Origin: Tubiluchus corallicola
Lineage: Eukaryota > Priapulida > Priapulimorpha > Priapulimorphida > Tubiluchidae
Assembly: GCA_030141605.1 (NCBI GenBank)
Contig: JAQGDQ010000171.1
Span: 186,926 to 223,425 of the forward strand
Length of the DNA stretch: 36,500 nucleotides
Direction: 5' to 3'
The notes beneath the pieces were generated by a model. It saw only the letters and a list, made by a program, of their open reading frames with translations, searched no databases and was not told the origin of the DNA. Below, in pieces: positions 22,341 through 33,489 of this stretch. Each line of letters opens with the position of its first letter. Within the stretch, counting starts at the first letter, position 1. Both the position numbers and the translations under genes were made by a program.

Positions 22341-22459
22341 GCAGCCAGTCTCATCGTCTACCTATCCTTCGATTGCTGTGAAAGGACCTACGAACATTTA
22401 TGTGAGTGAGACAAAACAGGAAGCGGAGGAAATTCAACTGTTGCAGGGATTCATGCCAG
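22341..22459 (+). CDS. ZP module A, third exon
   Basis: Completes the Gln codon split at the previous donor, then encodes QPVSSSTYPSIAVKGPTNIY and an acidic VSETKQEAEEIQLLQGFMP. It enters in phase 2 and leaves in phase 1 at CCAG|GTTTGT. By position and phase it corresponds to the exon at 36064-36188, but its similarity to the start of a ZP-C domain is weak. From here the transcript could splice to 34633 in frame, or to exons I could not identify. Confidence 0.6.
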
Positions 22460-22808
22460 GTTTGTTTTGATTATCACAAATTTGACCATGATCAAGACAC
22501 TTCATTCATCTGCACATATAAAAAACAACAATAGGCCTACAAAAAAGTTCTGTCTCGCAACAGCATACAAAATGGTCAATTGAAATTTACTAGATATAAT
22601 CTGCCTAACAGATTAATTGTCAAAATACGTTTACGTTCTAACCTTTTAACAACAATTGCCAACATCTTGGGTTATGAACCATACTTTGCGACGCAGAAGT
22701 GTTACGAATGATACAGTACCTCGTTTCTCAATGAGGTGAGCTTTTTCACTTGTCAACAAAAGCGTGAAAACAAAGACCATACTAACTGAAATGCTGAAAT
22801 ATGTCCTG

Positions 22809-23016
22809 GGTTGGTTCGCCGAGTGGTCTAGATTTTGGATTGCAACCACAGAGTCTTCAGTTCGATACTAACGGCTGCAAATGCCAGGGCATGTACTCTG
22901 CATGTTATTAGTTGTTTGTATGTTGCGTCCTTACCTGTAAGTCGCTAAATACCTCTTGGTACTAATGTTGCCTGTTAAACGAGGACGGTAAATAAATCTT
23001 GTCTGTCTTTTTTCTT
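22809..23016 (+). mobile_element. tRNA-derived SINE
   Basis: The head GGTTCGCCGAGTGGTCTAG resembles an A box and is followed about 30 nt later by CAGTTCGATACTA, a decayed B box. A body of about 120 bp then ends in an AAATAAATC plus TTGTCTGTC tail. The layout is that of a Pol III SINE. It overlaps a 67-codon minus-strand frame that is not a gene. Confidence 0.55.
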
Positions 23017-23193
23017 TGGCTCTCCCAAATCTCTTACTTGCCTTTGTTATAACATACAACTTAATAGTTTAAACTAGTCAAAGTGCTAATTGTCACTTAT
23101 TGGTAAAATTCTTTTCAAAAGGTAACTGATGACAGTTTTGCTGTTACATCGTGTCATGATTTTAGTAATTTCGTGTACTTAGGTTTGTTGAGT

Positions 23194-23519
23194 TCATCTA
23201 ATTTGTTGAGAATCTGTCCTTTCCACGCCTTTTCTCGGAAACTTCGATTTCCATGTCTTTAATTTACACTTACTATTAACTTTATAACGTGTTTCTAACT
23301 CTTTCATAAACTGCGAATACAGAGGTTTATTCGGCCAAATTGTTGTATTGTATTTTGCTGCATAGGATTCTGCATCAGGCCAGATGCCACTGTGAGCAAC
23401 AAAAGCGTTGTCTACAACATGAAAGTTGTAGTCTTGAAAGCACATCTCCAAAATATGTTGTACTTTGTCGTTGCCGTTTCCGTGGAATCTCTCGTCATGC
23501 ATTGGTTCCGTGTTATCAC
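23194..23519 (-). CDS. GT49 glycosyltransferase (B4GAT1-like), exon 3
   Basis: Last exon, 108 codons including the stop (TGA at 23196-23194). The acceptor on the minus strand is TGTTTTTACAG. Entering in phase 1, it completes a Gly codon and reads GDNTEPMHDERFHGNGNDKV, QHILEMCF, then NFHVVDNAFVAHSGI. The pattern DERF.G.G.DK..H....C...Y.F.V.DNAF..H is diagnostic of the C-terminal half of the LARGE/B4GAT1 catalytic domain. The tail after KYN is basic (KCKLKTWKSKFPRKG), as expected for a luminal C-terminus. See exon 1 for the stops that affect the whole gene. Confidence 0.85.
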
Positions 23520-25271
23520 CTGTAAAAACAATTTTCATAATACGATATTTATTATAGTCGCAGATGCGCAGATTATGATTTTTTATGGTTTAAGGCTCTA
23601 TATAGAAAACTGAAAACAACTTTCAAACAAAAAGGCTTTAATTTTGAAATTCTGAGTAGTAATACCGTTTATAGAAAACAAAAATGATAGATTTAAAATA
23701 TGCGCACAGGTATCTTAATATTACACGAACATTTAACAAGTGATATTTACAATGATTATATGAAAAAGAACGATTACATGATAATGGCGATGCGAATAAA
23801 TACAGCTAAATGCTATGTAGAGATTTAAGCACTTAGAGAGAAAATATATATAGAGAGAATATCACAGAGAAAAATGTATGAGCCATTAGCTACATTAACT
23901 TGATGGTATGACGCACCAAGCTAGCTAGAAAATTTTTGGCTATACAACTATATATACACTTTCTGAGAGGGAAGTCTATGTGCAAGTGATTACACAGCTA
24001 ATGGGAATGAATTCAAAACTAGTTTGGGCAAATTATGTACTTTAACTTTACATAAAGTTAAATGCATACTATGAAACGGGTTTGCAAGGGCAGATCCGTG
24101 CAACTATGAATAAGCACTTTACTATGAAGAAGCGCCATTCAAGCGTTGTTGTCGACAGTAATGACAAATTTCGTGCATTTTGTATCCATTCAAGCCTACA
24201 GGACTGGTGCAAAGAAACAATATTTATATGTATCGGAGTACCTGTTACTGATCACATATATTTACTAAAACTTGCAGCTGGGTATAAACAAAACTGGACA
24301 AATAATTAATGGTAATGAAAGATTAAAGGACAACACAATGGTATTTCATATCCTATCCTTTATTGGAGTACTGTAAACAGTATATATTTTAAGATTCATA
24401 ATATATTCAAAGCATTTCTGATAATTAAACAATAGGTTAAAAGCTTAATTAACAGCGTACGAGCCCAACTAGTGCCAATTTTCAATGGCACAAACATACC
24501 ACGACCGTGTTGCACGTGTTTGGGAAAGTATAGTATAACATTCAGTGAGATGCACAATCTCTGCAAGTTTCAAGTTTACCACTATGGACTCTACATCACA
24601 ACTGAACAATTTCTGAACTGATAGGTACAGCACCTGTTTCTTGTGCAACGCGTAGGTTTTCCTTTAGTATATTGTACCGTCGGCACACCCACCCAATGGC
24701 ACCACGGTCAAAACTCTGCATCACGTACCTGTTCAATGTCCCACCTAGGCTGGCTTTGATCTGCCACACTTCATGTTCAACATTACTTTAATGCGAAACT
24801 CATGAAATAATGCAAATGGTGTAAGTTGATATCACAATTAATATCAGAAAAATAAAACGAAACAAAAACAAAAGAATTACCACCCAGAAGTAGTATACCG
24901 GTGTGTCACAGAGCTCTAATCCATCGTCTCAGAATAAGAGAAGCAAGAGACTCGAGCACACTGGCCACTATCCAGCCGCTGTCCATACTCCCAAGTGGTG
25001 TAGGCCGGATTTGGTTTTGTTAGATCCAGCCGGGTGCTCAGCCAATCAGGGTGCAAGCTAATGAATGATTTAAGGTTTGGAATGATACGTATTGATATTC
25101 GTGGTGATGTTTCTTTAATCTTTGAATGCATTTGACTAAGCTGGACGTTTATACGTCGTAGTCAGGTCGAGGTTGTGAGAAGACACCAATAGTGCAACAT
25201 AGTTAGTGTTGCAAATATCGATCAAGTCATCACTCAGGGTATACTATCGATAAGACAAAAACTGCTCTTAC
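23520..25271 (-). other. Intron 2 of the glycosyltransferase gene
   Basis: Bounded on the minus strand by GTAAGA and TTTTTACAG. It contains AT-rich DNA and an unexplained coding-like minus-strand segment at 24595-24783. Confidence 0.6.
24595..24783 (-). other. Unrecognised coding-like segment
   Basis: On the minus strand about 62 codons are open, reading VEHEVWQIKASLGGTLNRY, MQSFDRGAIGWVCRRYNI and KENLRVAQETGAVPISSEI before a stop. The composition looks protein-like. There is no clear ATG, and the splice acceptor upstream is poor. Part of it (24613-24650) recurs inverted at about 29682-29712, where GAVPLSS is again readable, so it may be a dispersed-element remnant rather than an exon. I do not recognise the family. 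Confidence 0.25.
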
Positions 25272-25401
25272 CTATGTAATTTGGTTCCCATTTTGGCGGA
25301 ATCCATTTCGTAATGAAGAATTCGTCCAAAAGATCATTTGACCTGTCTGCCTTCATCCACAAGTTAAGATATGGAACTTTGAAGGCGTCTGGACCTACGT
25401 T
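25272..25401 (-). CDS. GT49 glycosyltransferase (B4GAT1-like), exon 2
   Basis: 130 nt between a TTATTACAG acceptor and an ATAG|GTAAGA donor, phase 0 to phase 1. It reads NVGPDAFKVPYLNLWMKADR, then DEFFITKWIPPKWEPNYIG. The W-P-(P)-W-EP.(F/Y)(I/V) element just before DERF is typical of LARGE/B4GAT1 family domains. It joins exon 1 (FHQ) and exon 3 (GDNTEP) without frame change. Confidence 0.8.
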
Positions 25402-25547
25402 CTGTAATAAAAATGAACCTTTTCACTTGTTTTCACTAGCACATTCGTTTGCACTCATATAACCTGAACAGACATTGAAGTTTCTTTAATGCATTATTAC
25501 GATTACACAAAGGCTATTACGATTATACAAATATTATTATAATACAC

Positions 25548-25574
25548 TTAACCTTTGACCTTTTCACGATCATC
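25548..25574 (-). repeat. 27-bp block shared with 8466-8492
   Basis: Exact inverted match to 8466-8492, ending in AGGTCAAAGGTTAA (DR1-like). It marks a dispersed repeat that I could not delimit. Confidence 0.7.
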
Positions 25575-25690
25575 ACACATCGCTGGAACTGTCAAATCGC
25601 TTATTTACTGCTTATAATCCGAAAACTCAACTTTTCACTTTCCCTTTAATTTTGCGCATTTATGTCATGTATGCATGTATGTTTGCTTGT

Positions 25691-26521
25691 GTTGCAAGTG
25701 CATTAGTATATGGAACAGAGATATGGCTCACATCCAATTTCAAAGGTTTAGAGGTATTACATAACAAGATGGTAAAAGTTTTGCTGGGAGTCAAATGGTC
25801 CACTCCTAATTAATTTTCATGAAGCTGGAACGCCCAGTTTGAAAAATGTTTTTAAGAAAACTTAAACAATTTTTGAACAAAAGGCTACCAGTCTTTGAGC
25901 GAATTTATTAAAGGAAAAGCACAAACAAAAACTCGATGCTCTTTTTACGTGAAGCTAAATCCCGGATCGGTTCAGCACCCAGTTTCTGTTGAAAACTTGC
26001 CTGGTTTGTTAAGAACAAAATTTAATCGCATGATGCTCTCGTCTCATCGCTTAAAAGTTGAGACAGGAAGGTGGGTTAGACCATCGATACCTAGCAACAT
26101 GAGGCTGTGAGACAGGAAGGTGAGCTAAACCACCAATACCTAGAAACTGGAGATTGTGAGACAGGAAGGTGAGCTAGTTCACCAATACCTAGAAAATTGA
26201 GAATGTGAGACAGGAAGGTGGGCCAGACCACCGATGCCTAGCAAACTTGAGATTGTGGGACAGAAAAGTGGGCTAGAGCACCGACACCTAGAAACTTGAG
26301 ATTGTGAGACAGGAAGGTGGGCTAGACCACCGATACTTATAAACTTGAGATTGTTACCTGCGATGGCATAAGGAGACAAGATGAGGAACATGTAGTTATG
26401 GCATGCAAGAAAACGGGTGGTAAAAGAAACAAACATGACACCACTTTGAAATGATTTTTTAAATCTGGAAAATGAAGAATTGGCAAAATTTGCAAATGAT
26501 ATTTTACGCATTTTCAGATAA
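25691..26521 (+). mobile_element. LINE ORF2 3' end, frameshifted
   Basis: Pieces of one ORF in order on the plus strand: ALVYGTEIWLTSNF, VKVLLGVKWSTPN, (frameshift) HEAGTPSLKN, QFLNKRLPVFERIY, (frameshift) LSSHRLKVETGRW, then after a minisatellite IVTCDGIRRQDEEHVVMACK, and finally ELAKFANDILRIFR with a stop at 26519-26521. YG.E.W...LLG followed by SSH.L..E.GR, C, QDE.HV..C is the C-terminal region of several non-LTR clades (RTE/Nimb/CR1-like). It is antisense to the host intron. Several frameshifts and stops show it is dead. Confidence 0.65.
26060..26354 (+). repeat. 49-bp minisatellite, six copies, derived from LINE coding sequence
   Basis: Units begin at 26060, 26109, 26158, 26207, 26257 and 26306 with GAGACAGGAAGGTG(G/A)GCTAG. 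The first unit is the LINE segment encoding ETGRWVRPSIPSNMRL, and LINE coding sequence resumes after the last unit (IVTCDG). At 49 bp the unit is not a multiple of three, so the expansion destroyed the frame and must have arisen after insertion or during decay. Confidence 0.85.
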
Positions 26522-26687
26522 ATGTGTTTTATATTAATACTAATTTTTATGTTACTTAGTACGAATATCTGTTTTTGATGTCTGTCGTAGAAGCGATTAC
26601 TGTAAACAGTAAAAATGTTTGTACATATTTCAGCTTCTACTCCTCCCTTATAGACTTACATTACTATACCTGTCAGTACTGCTACCA

Positions 26688-27114
<427 letters not shown>

Positions 27115-27180
27115 TGGCAGTACTACTACTGCTGCTGGTGCTGCTCCGTGCTAATATCCAGAACAATTAACCTGTCTCAC

Positions 27181-28128
27181 CTGATGAAATTGAATAGCTT
27201 TTCCAGCTTCTATCAACCTCACTAAGTCGCTTTTATTATGTGGAATCGGTTGCTCTTCAGCGATTTCAAAACTTGGTACCACATAAACGACTTTCCTTGA
27301 AACTGTCTCTTTATTTTCCATCATAGCTATGAAATTTTCCATCAGATTCGTGGATGGCTTAAGTTCGATGTCTAAAAGAAAGACATATTTTGTGTAAACG
27401 GTCATTCGTGCTGCATTTCTTCCTACATTCACAGGATAGGTACCATACTGAGACATGTCTGGACCATTCTTTATTGGTAAGTATAAATCACTACAATCTT
27501 GCAGATTCAGTCATTTGCTGGGTGTGGTGAAAGGCGGGGCGCTTGCAGGAAAAAACAAAGAAACACTCGCAGTTTCAGCAAATTTTGTGTTACATTTTCT
27601 TGCCTGTGAGATGAAATCCATTATAACATCGAAGCTATCACTTGGTACGTACAAAGCTGCTGATACTGGTCCATTATGTCTCTCCACTAGATCCAGTAGA
27701 TGGTGTACATACTGCCAAGATCCTTGAGTTGCTATGGTTACAGCCGATTCCGTGGGAAATCGTTTGGTTGCTCTTACAAAATTTAAGAGTTTATAATAGG
27801 TAAGGTTTTGTTTAGTTATTATATCATAAAACTCTGTCTTAATGATATCAGACGAGTCTTTCTCAGTGTGATTTACTAGAATTTGAAACTTGCTTTCGAT
27901 GCCAATCTAGTTCAGTTTTCCGTTTTGGCATTTCGACACATTCGTTTGAGTTTCTGAATTTCCGTATTCGACTTTTTGAAAGAAATTCGAACTAACGCCT
28001 CTAAAACAGCACTGCAAATTGGGTCCCAAGTTAATAACGTGATATGCGAGTATTGTTACTGCTATAGTAAAAAGTATTATGAGCATCACGTGACTTGTTA
28101 GCAAGTATTTCTTGTACTTATCCATCAT
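27181..28128 (-). pseudogene. GT49 glycosyltransferase (B4GAT1-like), exon 1 with two in-frame stops
   Basis: 316 codons in one frame from ATG at 28128 to the donor CAG|GTGAGA. It begins as a type II Golgi protein: a short basic tail (MMDKYKKYLL), then a membrane anchor at residues about 10-32 (VMLIILFTIAVTILAYHVI). The catalytic part includes SAVTIATQGSWQYVHHLL, GPVSAALYVP, YPVNVGRNAAR and YVFLLDIELKPS; the last is where the family has its acidic metal-binding motif. Family members add glucuronic acid (B4GAT1) or xylose-glucuronate (LARGE) to alpha-dystroglycan O-mannose glycans. TAG at 27909-27907 (codon 74) and TGA at 27513-27511 (codon 206) interrupt an otherwise intact frame. With exons 2 and 3 the product would be about 467 codons, near family length. 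This is a recently broken gene, polymorphism or sequence error; readthrough is less likely. An in-frame 90-nt GT-AG interval could remove the first stop but lacks a pyrimidine tract. Confidence 0.8.
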
Positions 28129-28368
28129 TTGCTCAGGATTTTTAGTAGCTTTAGCAGTCGTGATAGGCACAAAAAATTAAGCAAACTTTAAACACTTAGT
28201 GTAGTATGGTATAGCGACCAATACTGTTCTTTGGTAAATACCTAAACAGAGAATGGACTGAGGAGGCTTATTCTGGTAAGTGACAATGATCAAGAAAGAA
28301 TGCAAATTGTAAACTGGTTTGTTAATTGGTGTAGTGCCTGTCAATACTATCATTGTAATTCTTAATGG
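28129..28368. other. Leader/promoter region of the glycosyltransferase gene
   Basis: The minus-strand frame is open about 14 codons above the chosen ATG but without another ATG. I see no TATA box. Confidence 0.35.
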
Positions 28369-28369
28369 G

Positions 28370-28860
28370 AAAAGTACGCAACTTTTCTCTATCTTAACAG
28401 GCTCATGCTTGCCTGCAAGCTGCGGGTGCCATTAATTCTTGCTCAAGTATACTGCATTATCTGTCTTCTTACAATACTTCACTTGATTCTTGTTGCCTTG
28501 TCCCTGTTACCTAGGGGAAATCTAATTGCTCTCCCTGCTTTCTGGGGGCTACTAATGACCTTCTAATGAGGACTAGGCTAAAGTTTCTTTATTGGGTCCA
28601 TCCATCTTACCCATCATTAATCCTATTTTACGATCTCTTTTCGGGATCTCATGTTTGGGGGGAATGTACTGCATAGCATGTTGTACTCTTCAGGTTCTAC
28701 GTTTTATTACGATCCATGACAATTAAATCTTTGATGATTCTATCCCTTTCCTTTTGGGATTTCCATACTAGACTGCGTGTTGTACTTTTCACACTTTAAA
28801 TGTATTGACAATATATGGGGTGATAGCAAACAAGAAATCTTTTCGCTTTGCAGAACCTGC
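28370..28860 (+). mobile_element. Possible decayed LINE reverse-transcriptase fragment
   Basis: Interrupted plus-strand frames read LFSGSHVWGE and IKSLMILSLSFWDF, which loosely resemble the post-catalytic part of jockey/CR1-type reverse transcriptases (LF.S...YG...WG ... F..L.IL). Stops and frameshifts are frequent. The match is weak. Confidence 0.3.
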
Positions 28861-30772
28861 CATCTTAGTAAACAGAGTAACACTCCAGTGAAAATCAGGA
28901 GAACACGAAATTAAATCAAAGATCCGTTTTACATAGAAGTGGAGACTAGACCAAAAACACCCGCCATTTTTCCATGCAAGCACCGCGAACAATGTTATTT
29001 GAATCTATAAACCGATGTCGGATGTTAATACTTATCGAGGCGGCATAACTCATGTATAAAATACTTATAAATGACCAAAATCCTTTAAATCAACACTTTT
29101 TTGAATATTCGCATCAGTATCGAATCACGTCAGACACAAGAAATGAATTACAAATACCGTTATACCGAACGCAAGCTGGAATCTCTGAACTACAGCTTGG
29201 AATTCGTTGTCAAATGAATTAAATAAGCAATAGCAATATTAACTTGTTCAGGGGTCACCTTAAACCTTTTTATCAAGAACGTTATACTAATTAATTGTAG
29301 TGTGCTTTTCAATTTCGTCTTTATGAGCTGCTTTTAAATTTTGACACGTTTTCATGTTTGTTCAGATGTTTACTGTGGACCAATCAGGACCATGTTGTAA
29401 ACAAGCATTGCTCAATCAAGTTATGCTGAATAAAAATATATTTTCTTATCTTATCTTTTATTTTAGTCTTAAAGCAAAACCGGACCATATTTTAAACTGT
29501 AGGTCAAAACAATCTACTCTTAAAATATTAGAAGGCAACAATATTTTTTCAAAAATAATTTACGTGAAAGAATTATTGCTACACAAACACAATTTCACTT
29601 TCCCGCCAGTAATTCTTCGCTGTTACATTTATTTCGCCATTCGCTAGTTAGACGGGCACTAGCGCTTGCATTTCGAAAATGTGTTGTACAAAAACAGGCG
29701 CTGTACCTCTCAGTTCAGGTGTGTTAGTTTCTGACCAACTGAACACGTTCGACAGCTTATGCGTGAGCACAGCGGTAAAGTTGAAATTTTAAATTTTATC
29801 TTGAAACTTGCCTAGTTTTAGCACAACACAATAAATATCTTACAGTAGCACTAAACTTTAATTTTCGCTTTCACAAACACGCGCAACACGCTCGTGAAAT
29901 AAATTTGCTGTTGAAATTTATGGTAGTTTGTGAGGTCATCAATAGTTGGGCTCGCCTGCCGTTATTAAGTTTTCAATCTATTATTTAATTATCAGAAACG
30001 CCTTTGCAGTATAAATTGTGTTAGAATGTATACTTTTTATCGGCCTTGAAAATGGGGTTGATATGAAAGATCATCCTGTCTTCCTTTGAAAACGGATGGC
30101 GCAAAAAAATGTGAATGTGAGTAACTCCAAAAATAACAATGGTAATCATAACTTACTTGTCGAGCGAAGGAATCTATCAATTATTGTCTTCAGCTGCGCT
30201 ATAATGTTATGTATGTTCTTTATATTTTTATGAATTAATGTAATTATGACTTTGATTAATTGCTACTAGCACAATGTTAATGTTACTAACATCTAATTAG
30301 AGGTGACTGACTGGGTGACCGTATCATCACCTCTGCTCATATTTATCTGTGTCATATACACTAACACCTTAACTATTGTATTAAGAGCGAATCCGCGAGA
30401 AGACCATGCAAAATCGAAAAATTCCGGCACAAGGCTAGGTAACCGATTCGGACCAAAGTTCGGTCCACTAGTCACTAGTATTCACTATGTGAATCCGCTT
30501 GGCCCAACTCCTCATGGTAGCAGAGGTACGGCATAGGCCGATTTTCATGAAAAAATACCTATTTTTCTCAATTTTTTACTCATATTTGAAGGATTAGCCA
30601 TGCAGCAACCACTGAGTTTGAATAGATCTGACTCTGCACAGTATTGGATCTTGTTATCTTCTCCAAAATGACTTTTCGACTTTTGTCCCAAACCCCCCTC
30701 TTTCGGCTCTACTGGGGGTCTTTAAGCTCACATTACGTGCAAGATGCAAATACTCAGTCATTTCAAAGTCTT

Positions 30773-30798
30773 ATATCTCACCCACTGCGGGGGCGGGG
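30773..30798 (-). repeat. Inverted partner of 32680-32705
   Basis: The complement reads CCCCGCAGTGGGTGAGATAT. At 32680 the plus strand reads CCCCGCAGTGGGCGAGTTAT. Weaker similarity (ATGTATGTG ... CATC) continues inward on both sides, suggesting two old copies of one repeat in opposite orientation. Confidence 0.45.
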
Positions 30799-32679
30799 AC
30801 AAAAATATCGATATGTATGTGAGTAGAGCATCCCATCCCACTATGCTGCAGTGACAATTTCGATGGAGCGAATTTCCACCCTATTGTAAAAGACCCCTGA
30901 AAGAGGCATATATCAGGGTAAAATATAGGTAACAACGTTCATCAAAAAGCTTCGTGTAGGTAAACATGAGTTGTCAGATCTTGTCAAAATACTTCAAAAC
31001 ATCATAGATATTCATCTTTGGTAACTAGGGACCTTTGCCAGCCCATTGGTTAAACTACCGACAGGATTTGACTCCATCATTCAAGATGGCGGCCACTGCT
31101 GAACTAAAATGTTCGTTTTCTGGGCTGTTTACTAGCGTTAAATGCCATATTCTGACTAGTTATCCGCACGAAACGAATATTGTGAATCTATTAGCCTGTA
31201 CTAAAGACACTGGACCGCATTTAGAGCGCTTCCAATCTTAAAAAAATGAAATATCTACGGAATGAAAATTGCTTCTTACAAAGAACAGTTTTATGTACTG
31301 TTTATTTTCTATGCTTTGTAAATGTTATGTAAAAGTCATTATCTAGTTATTACTCATTGTCTTACATAGGCGTACAAGCCAGGACACAAAGAAAATTGCC
31401 CTAAATCTGAGCGAATGCCCAAAAAATATGGGACAGACTTGATATCATTTGTCCGGTGATTTTTTGACTATAAAACATCGAAAATTTTTGTGCCAATGGC
31501 GCAATCATTCAATCACGCTATTAATATTTTTTGTCAGAAGTATCGATTTTGTGCTACAAATAAATTTTGGGCGAAGAAAAATTTTCTGAGCTAAATATCA
31601 CCGCCATCCCCCTAGAAGTGGCCCATACGCTTATATTGTCTCATGTTTAGACTGTAAGATTTTCACTTTATCACTTTCCCCATGATATATTTGTCTATTT
31701 TTCTATCTTCTAGTGATAATCTAAATCTAGCTGCATCGATAATTCTTTCTCTATTATTTAGATATTATGGTTTTGATTACTTGTACTACTCTTCAGTGAT
31801 AGGATTATGCTGCTACAATACGAACAGTATTTTGGACTTAGAGAAATTAATTCTGACTGAGTTTTGTAGTTTTTTCATTTTTGTACTGATATTCATAATC
31901 TTCTATGTATAGCCATGAAGCTTATTCATATAAAAAGTATAAAAAATGAACATATGTATAAAAATGAACGGATTTCTAATTTTATATATATATATATATA
32001 TATACCAAGTGTTGTCAGATTCTTTCGCTAGCAATGACTCTCAATCTTAACAATCGGTACTTCTTTTCTATTAGAGGGCTTATTGTTTAGTCTTTCCTGG
32101 TATCCACTAGCGATTCAGTGTGTAGAGAATGCCCTGAATCAGGGTCGGACTCGGTACTAGGGGCATGCCTGATGTCCTGTCCAGAAATCCATCAGAAGAG
32201 GCAATTATTCATATTTGTAGTCATATGAAAATTCCGACATAACTAAACCAATTTAAGATGAAATTCGCAGAGCACTAGTCACAGAAAATGCAGGTTAAAC
32301 GTGGCTAAATGTCTACTGTCATATAACGACCTGAGCCAAGTATGTCTACTTTTTACACATGGACGGAATTACTATGGAAAGTAAAAAGTGTGTTGATATG
32401 GTAATTTTTTCTAACAGTGCCTCCTCTATATAATGTCATGCATGATATTATCTCAGCTCGTGCGTTTTCATGAAATTTAGAATACAGATTTGTCACTTAT
32501 AATCCAGCATATAGATAGAAAAAATATTGAAAAACTACAAAAAGGCGAATTTTGCTGATTTTTGTGAAATTTTAAAGTGCCAGTACTAAATACTGAAACA
32601 GGCTCCAGCGAATTTTCTTTTTTATATTATTAGTGAGGATGATGGTTAACACATACATGAAAACCAGAAGTTCTGTAGC

Positions 32680-32705
32680 CCCGCAGTGGGCGAGTTATGA
32701 GCCTT
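32680..32705 (+). repeat. Inverted partner of 30773-30798
   Basis: See the partner. The two are about 1.9 kb apart. The full length of the repeat cannot be set by eye. Confidence 0.45.
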
Positions 32706-33086
32706 ACAACTTAACCTCTCCCTGGACTCTTAACAAAGAGCCGAATTTGAAAAATCCCGTTCTCTGATACTATTAATAGTATGTCAGAAAAAGTTAGGAT
32801 ATCAGAAAACAATGTCTGGGTCTATGTACCAGCCGACTTACATCGACCCATCTGTAATAGTTTCTACAGGAGAAAAAGTTAAAATAACCGCCCAAATTAG
32901 CGATTTTTTGCCTCTTTTGAGGTCAATTTCTTGATGTGGTCATTTCTCTGCTAATAGTAGCTCGATCGATTTGATATCTTGGTTACATGGTTTTGGGGGG
33001 TCGCCCTTCATGTTAGAAAAAAATGATATAAATTCGTCACCCCTCATGTGCCACCCTCTGCATGGTGCTGTCGCGGACTCGTTCTT

Positions 33087-33087
33087 N
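33087..33087. other. Ambiguous base (n)
   Basis: A single undetermined base 23 nt before the hexanucleotide array. It suggests that the array was hard to read or assemble, so the array length and flanks may be inexact. Confidence 0.95.
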
Positions 33088-33109
33088 AGTTTAATAAGCT
33101 AAGTAATTT

Positions 33110-33456
33110 TACTATTACTATTACTATTACTATTACTATTACTATTACTATTACTATTACTATTACTATTACTATTACTATTACTATTACTATTACTATT
33201 ACTATTACCATTACCACTACCATTACCATTACCATTACCATTACCATTACCATTACCATTACCATTACCATTACCATTACCATTACCATTACCATTGCCA
33301 TTGCCATTGCCATTGCCATTGCCATAGCCATTGCCATTGCCATTGCCATTGCCATTGCCATTGCCATTGCCATTGCCATTGCCATTGCCATTACCATTAC
33401 CATTACCATTACCATTACCATTACCATTACTATTACTATTACTATTACTATTACTA
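33110..33456 (+). repeat. Hexanucleotide array with mirror-ordered blocks
   Basis: About 58 units of TTACTA-type hexamers in five blocks: TTACTA (33110-33206), TTACCA (to about 33292), TTGCCA (to 33390), TTACCA (to 33426), TTACTA (to about 33456). Each inner block differs from the next outer one by a single transition. One TAGCCA variant lies in the central block and one CTACCA in the first TTACCA block. Long Thr-Ile and Met-Val/Ala frames are products of the repeat. Confidence 0.95.
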
Positions 33457-33489
33457 TCACCATGAATGCTGACGATCGGTATCAGCTAG

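Larger units (their letters stand above)
28861..33043. other. Region without a supported gene
   Basis: AT-rich, with several frames of 60-97 codons, none with a recognisable motif. It includes a 13-bp-spaced inverted-repeat pair at 30775/32680, an (AT)n run at about 31984-32004, a short block at about 29682-29712 shared with 24613-24650, and CAAGATGGCGGCC at 31082-31094, which matches a YY1-type motif. If the two ZP cassettes form one gene, this is intron. Confidence 0.4.

Noticed and set aside
22809-22870. Functional tRNA gene
   Set aside because: A- and B-box-like words are present, but arms do not pair into a cloverleaf and a SINE body with a tail follows.
24082-24309. 75-codon plus-strand frame as a ZP-C exon
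   Set aside because: It has Cys residues but lacks the ZP-C motif order, and no convincing donor ends it.
27908-28000. 90-nt intron removing the first stop of the glycosyltransferase
   Set aside because: GTTAGT to TAG is in frame, but there is no pyrimidine tract and 90 nt is far shorter than most introns here. A second stop would still remain.
31035-31241. ATG in CAAGATGGCGGCC followed by 53 codons
   Set aside because: Good start context and a YY1-like motif, but no domain, no donor that extends the frame, and a Ser/Thr-rich ending. Insufficient to call a gene.
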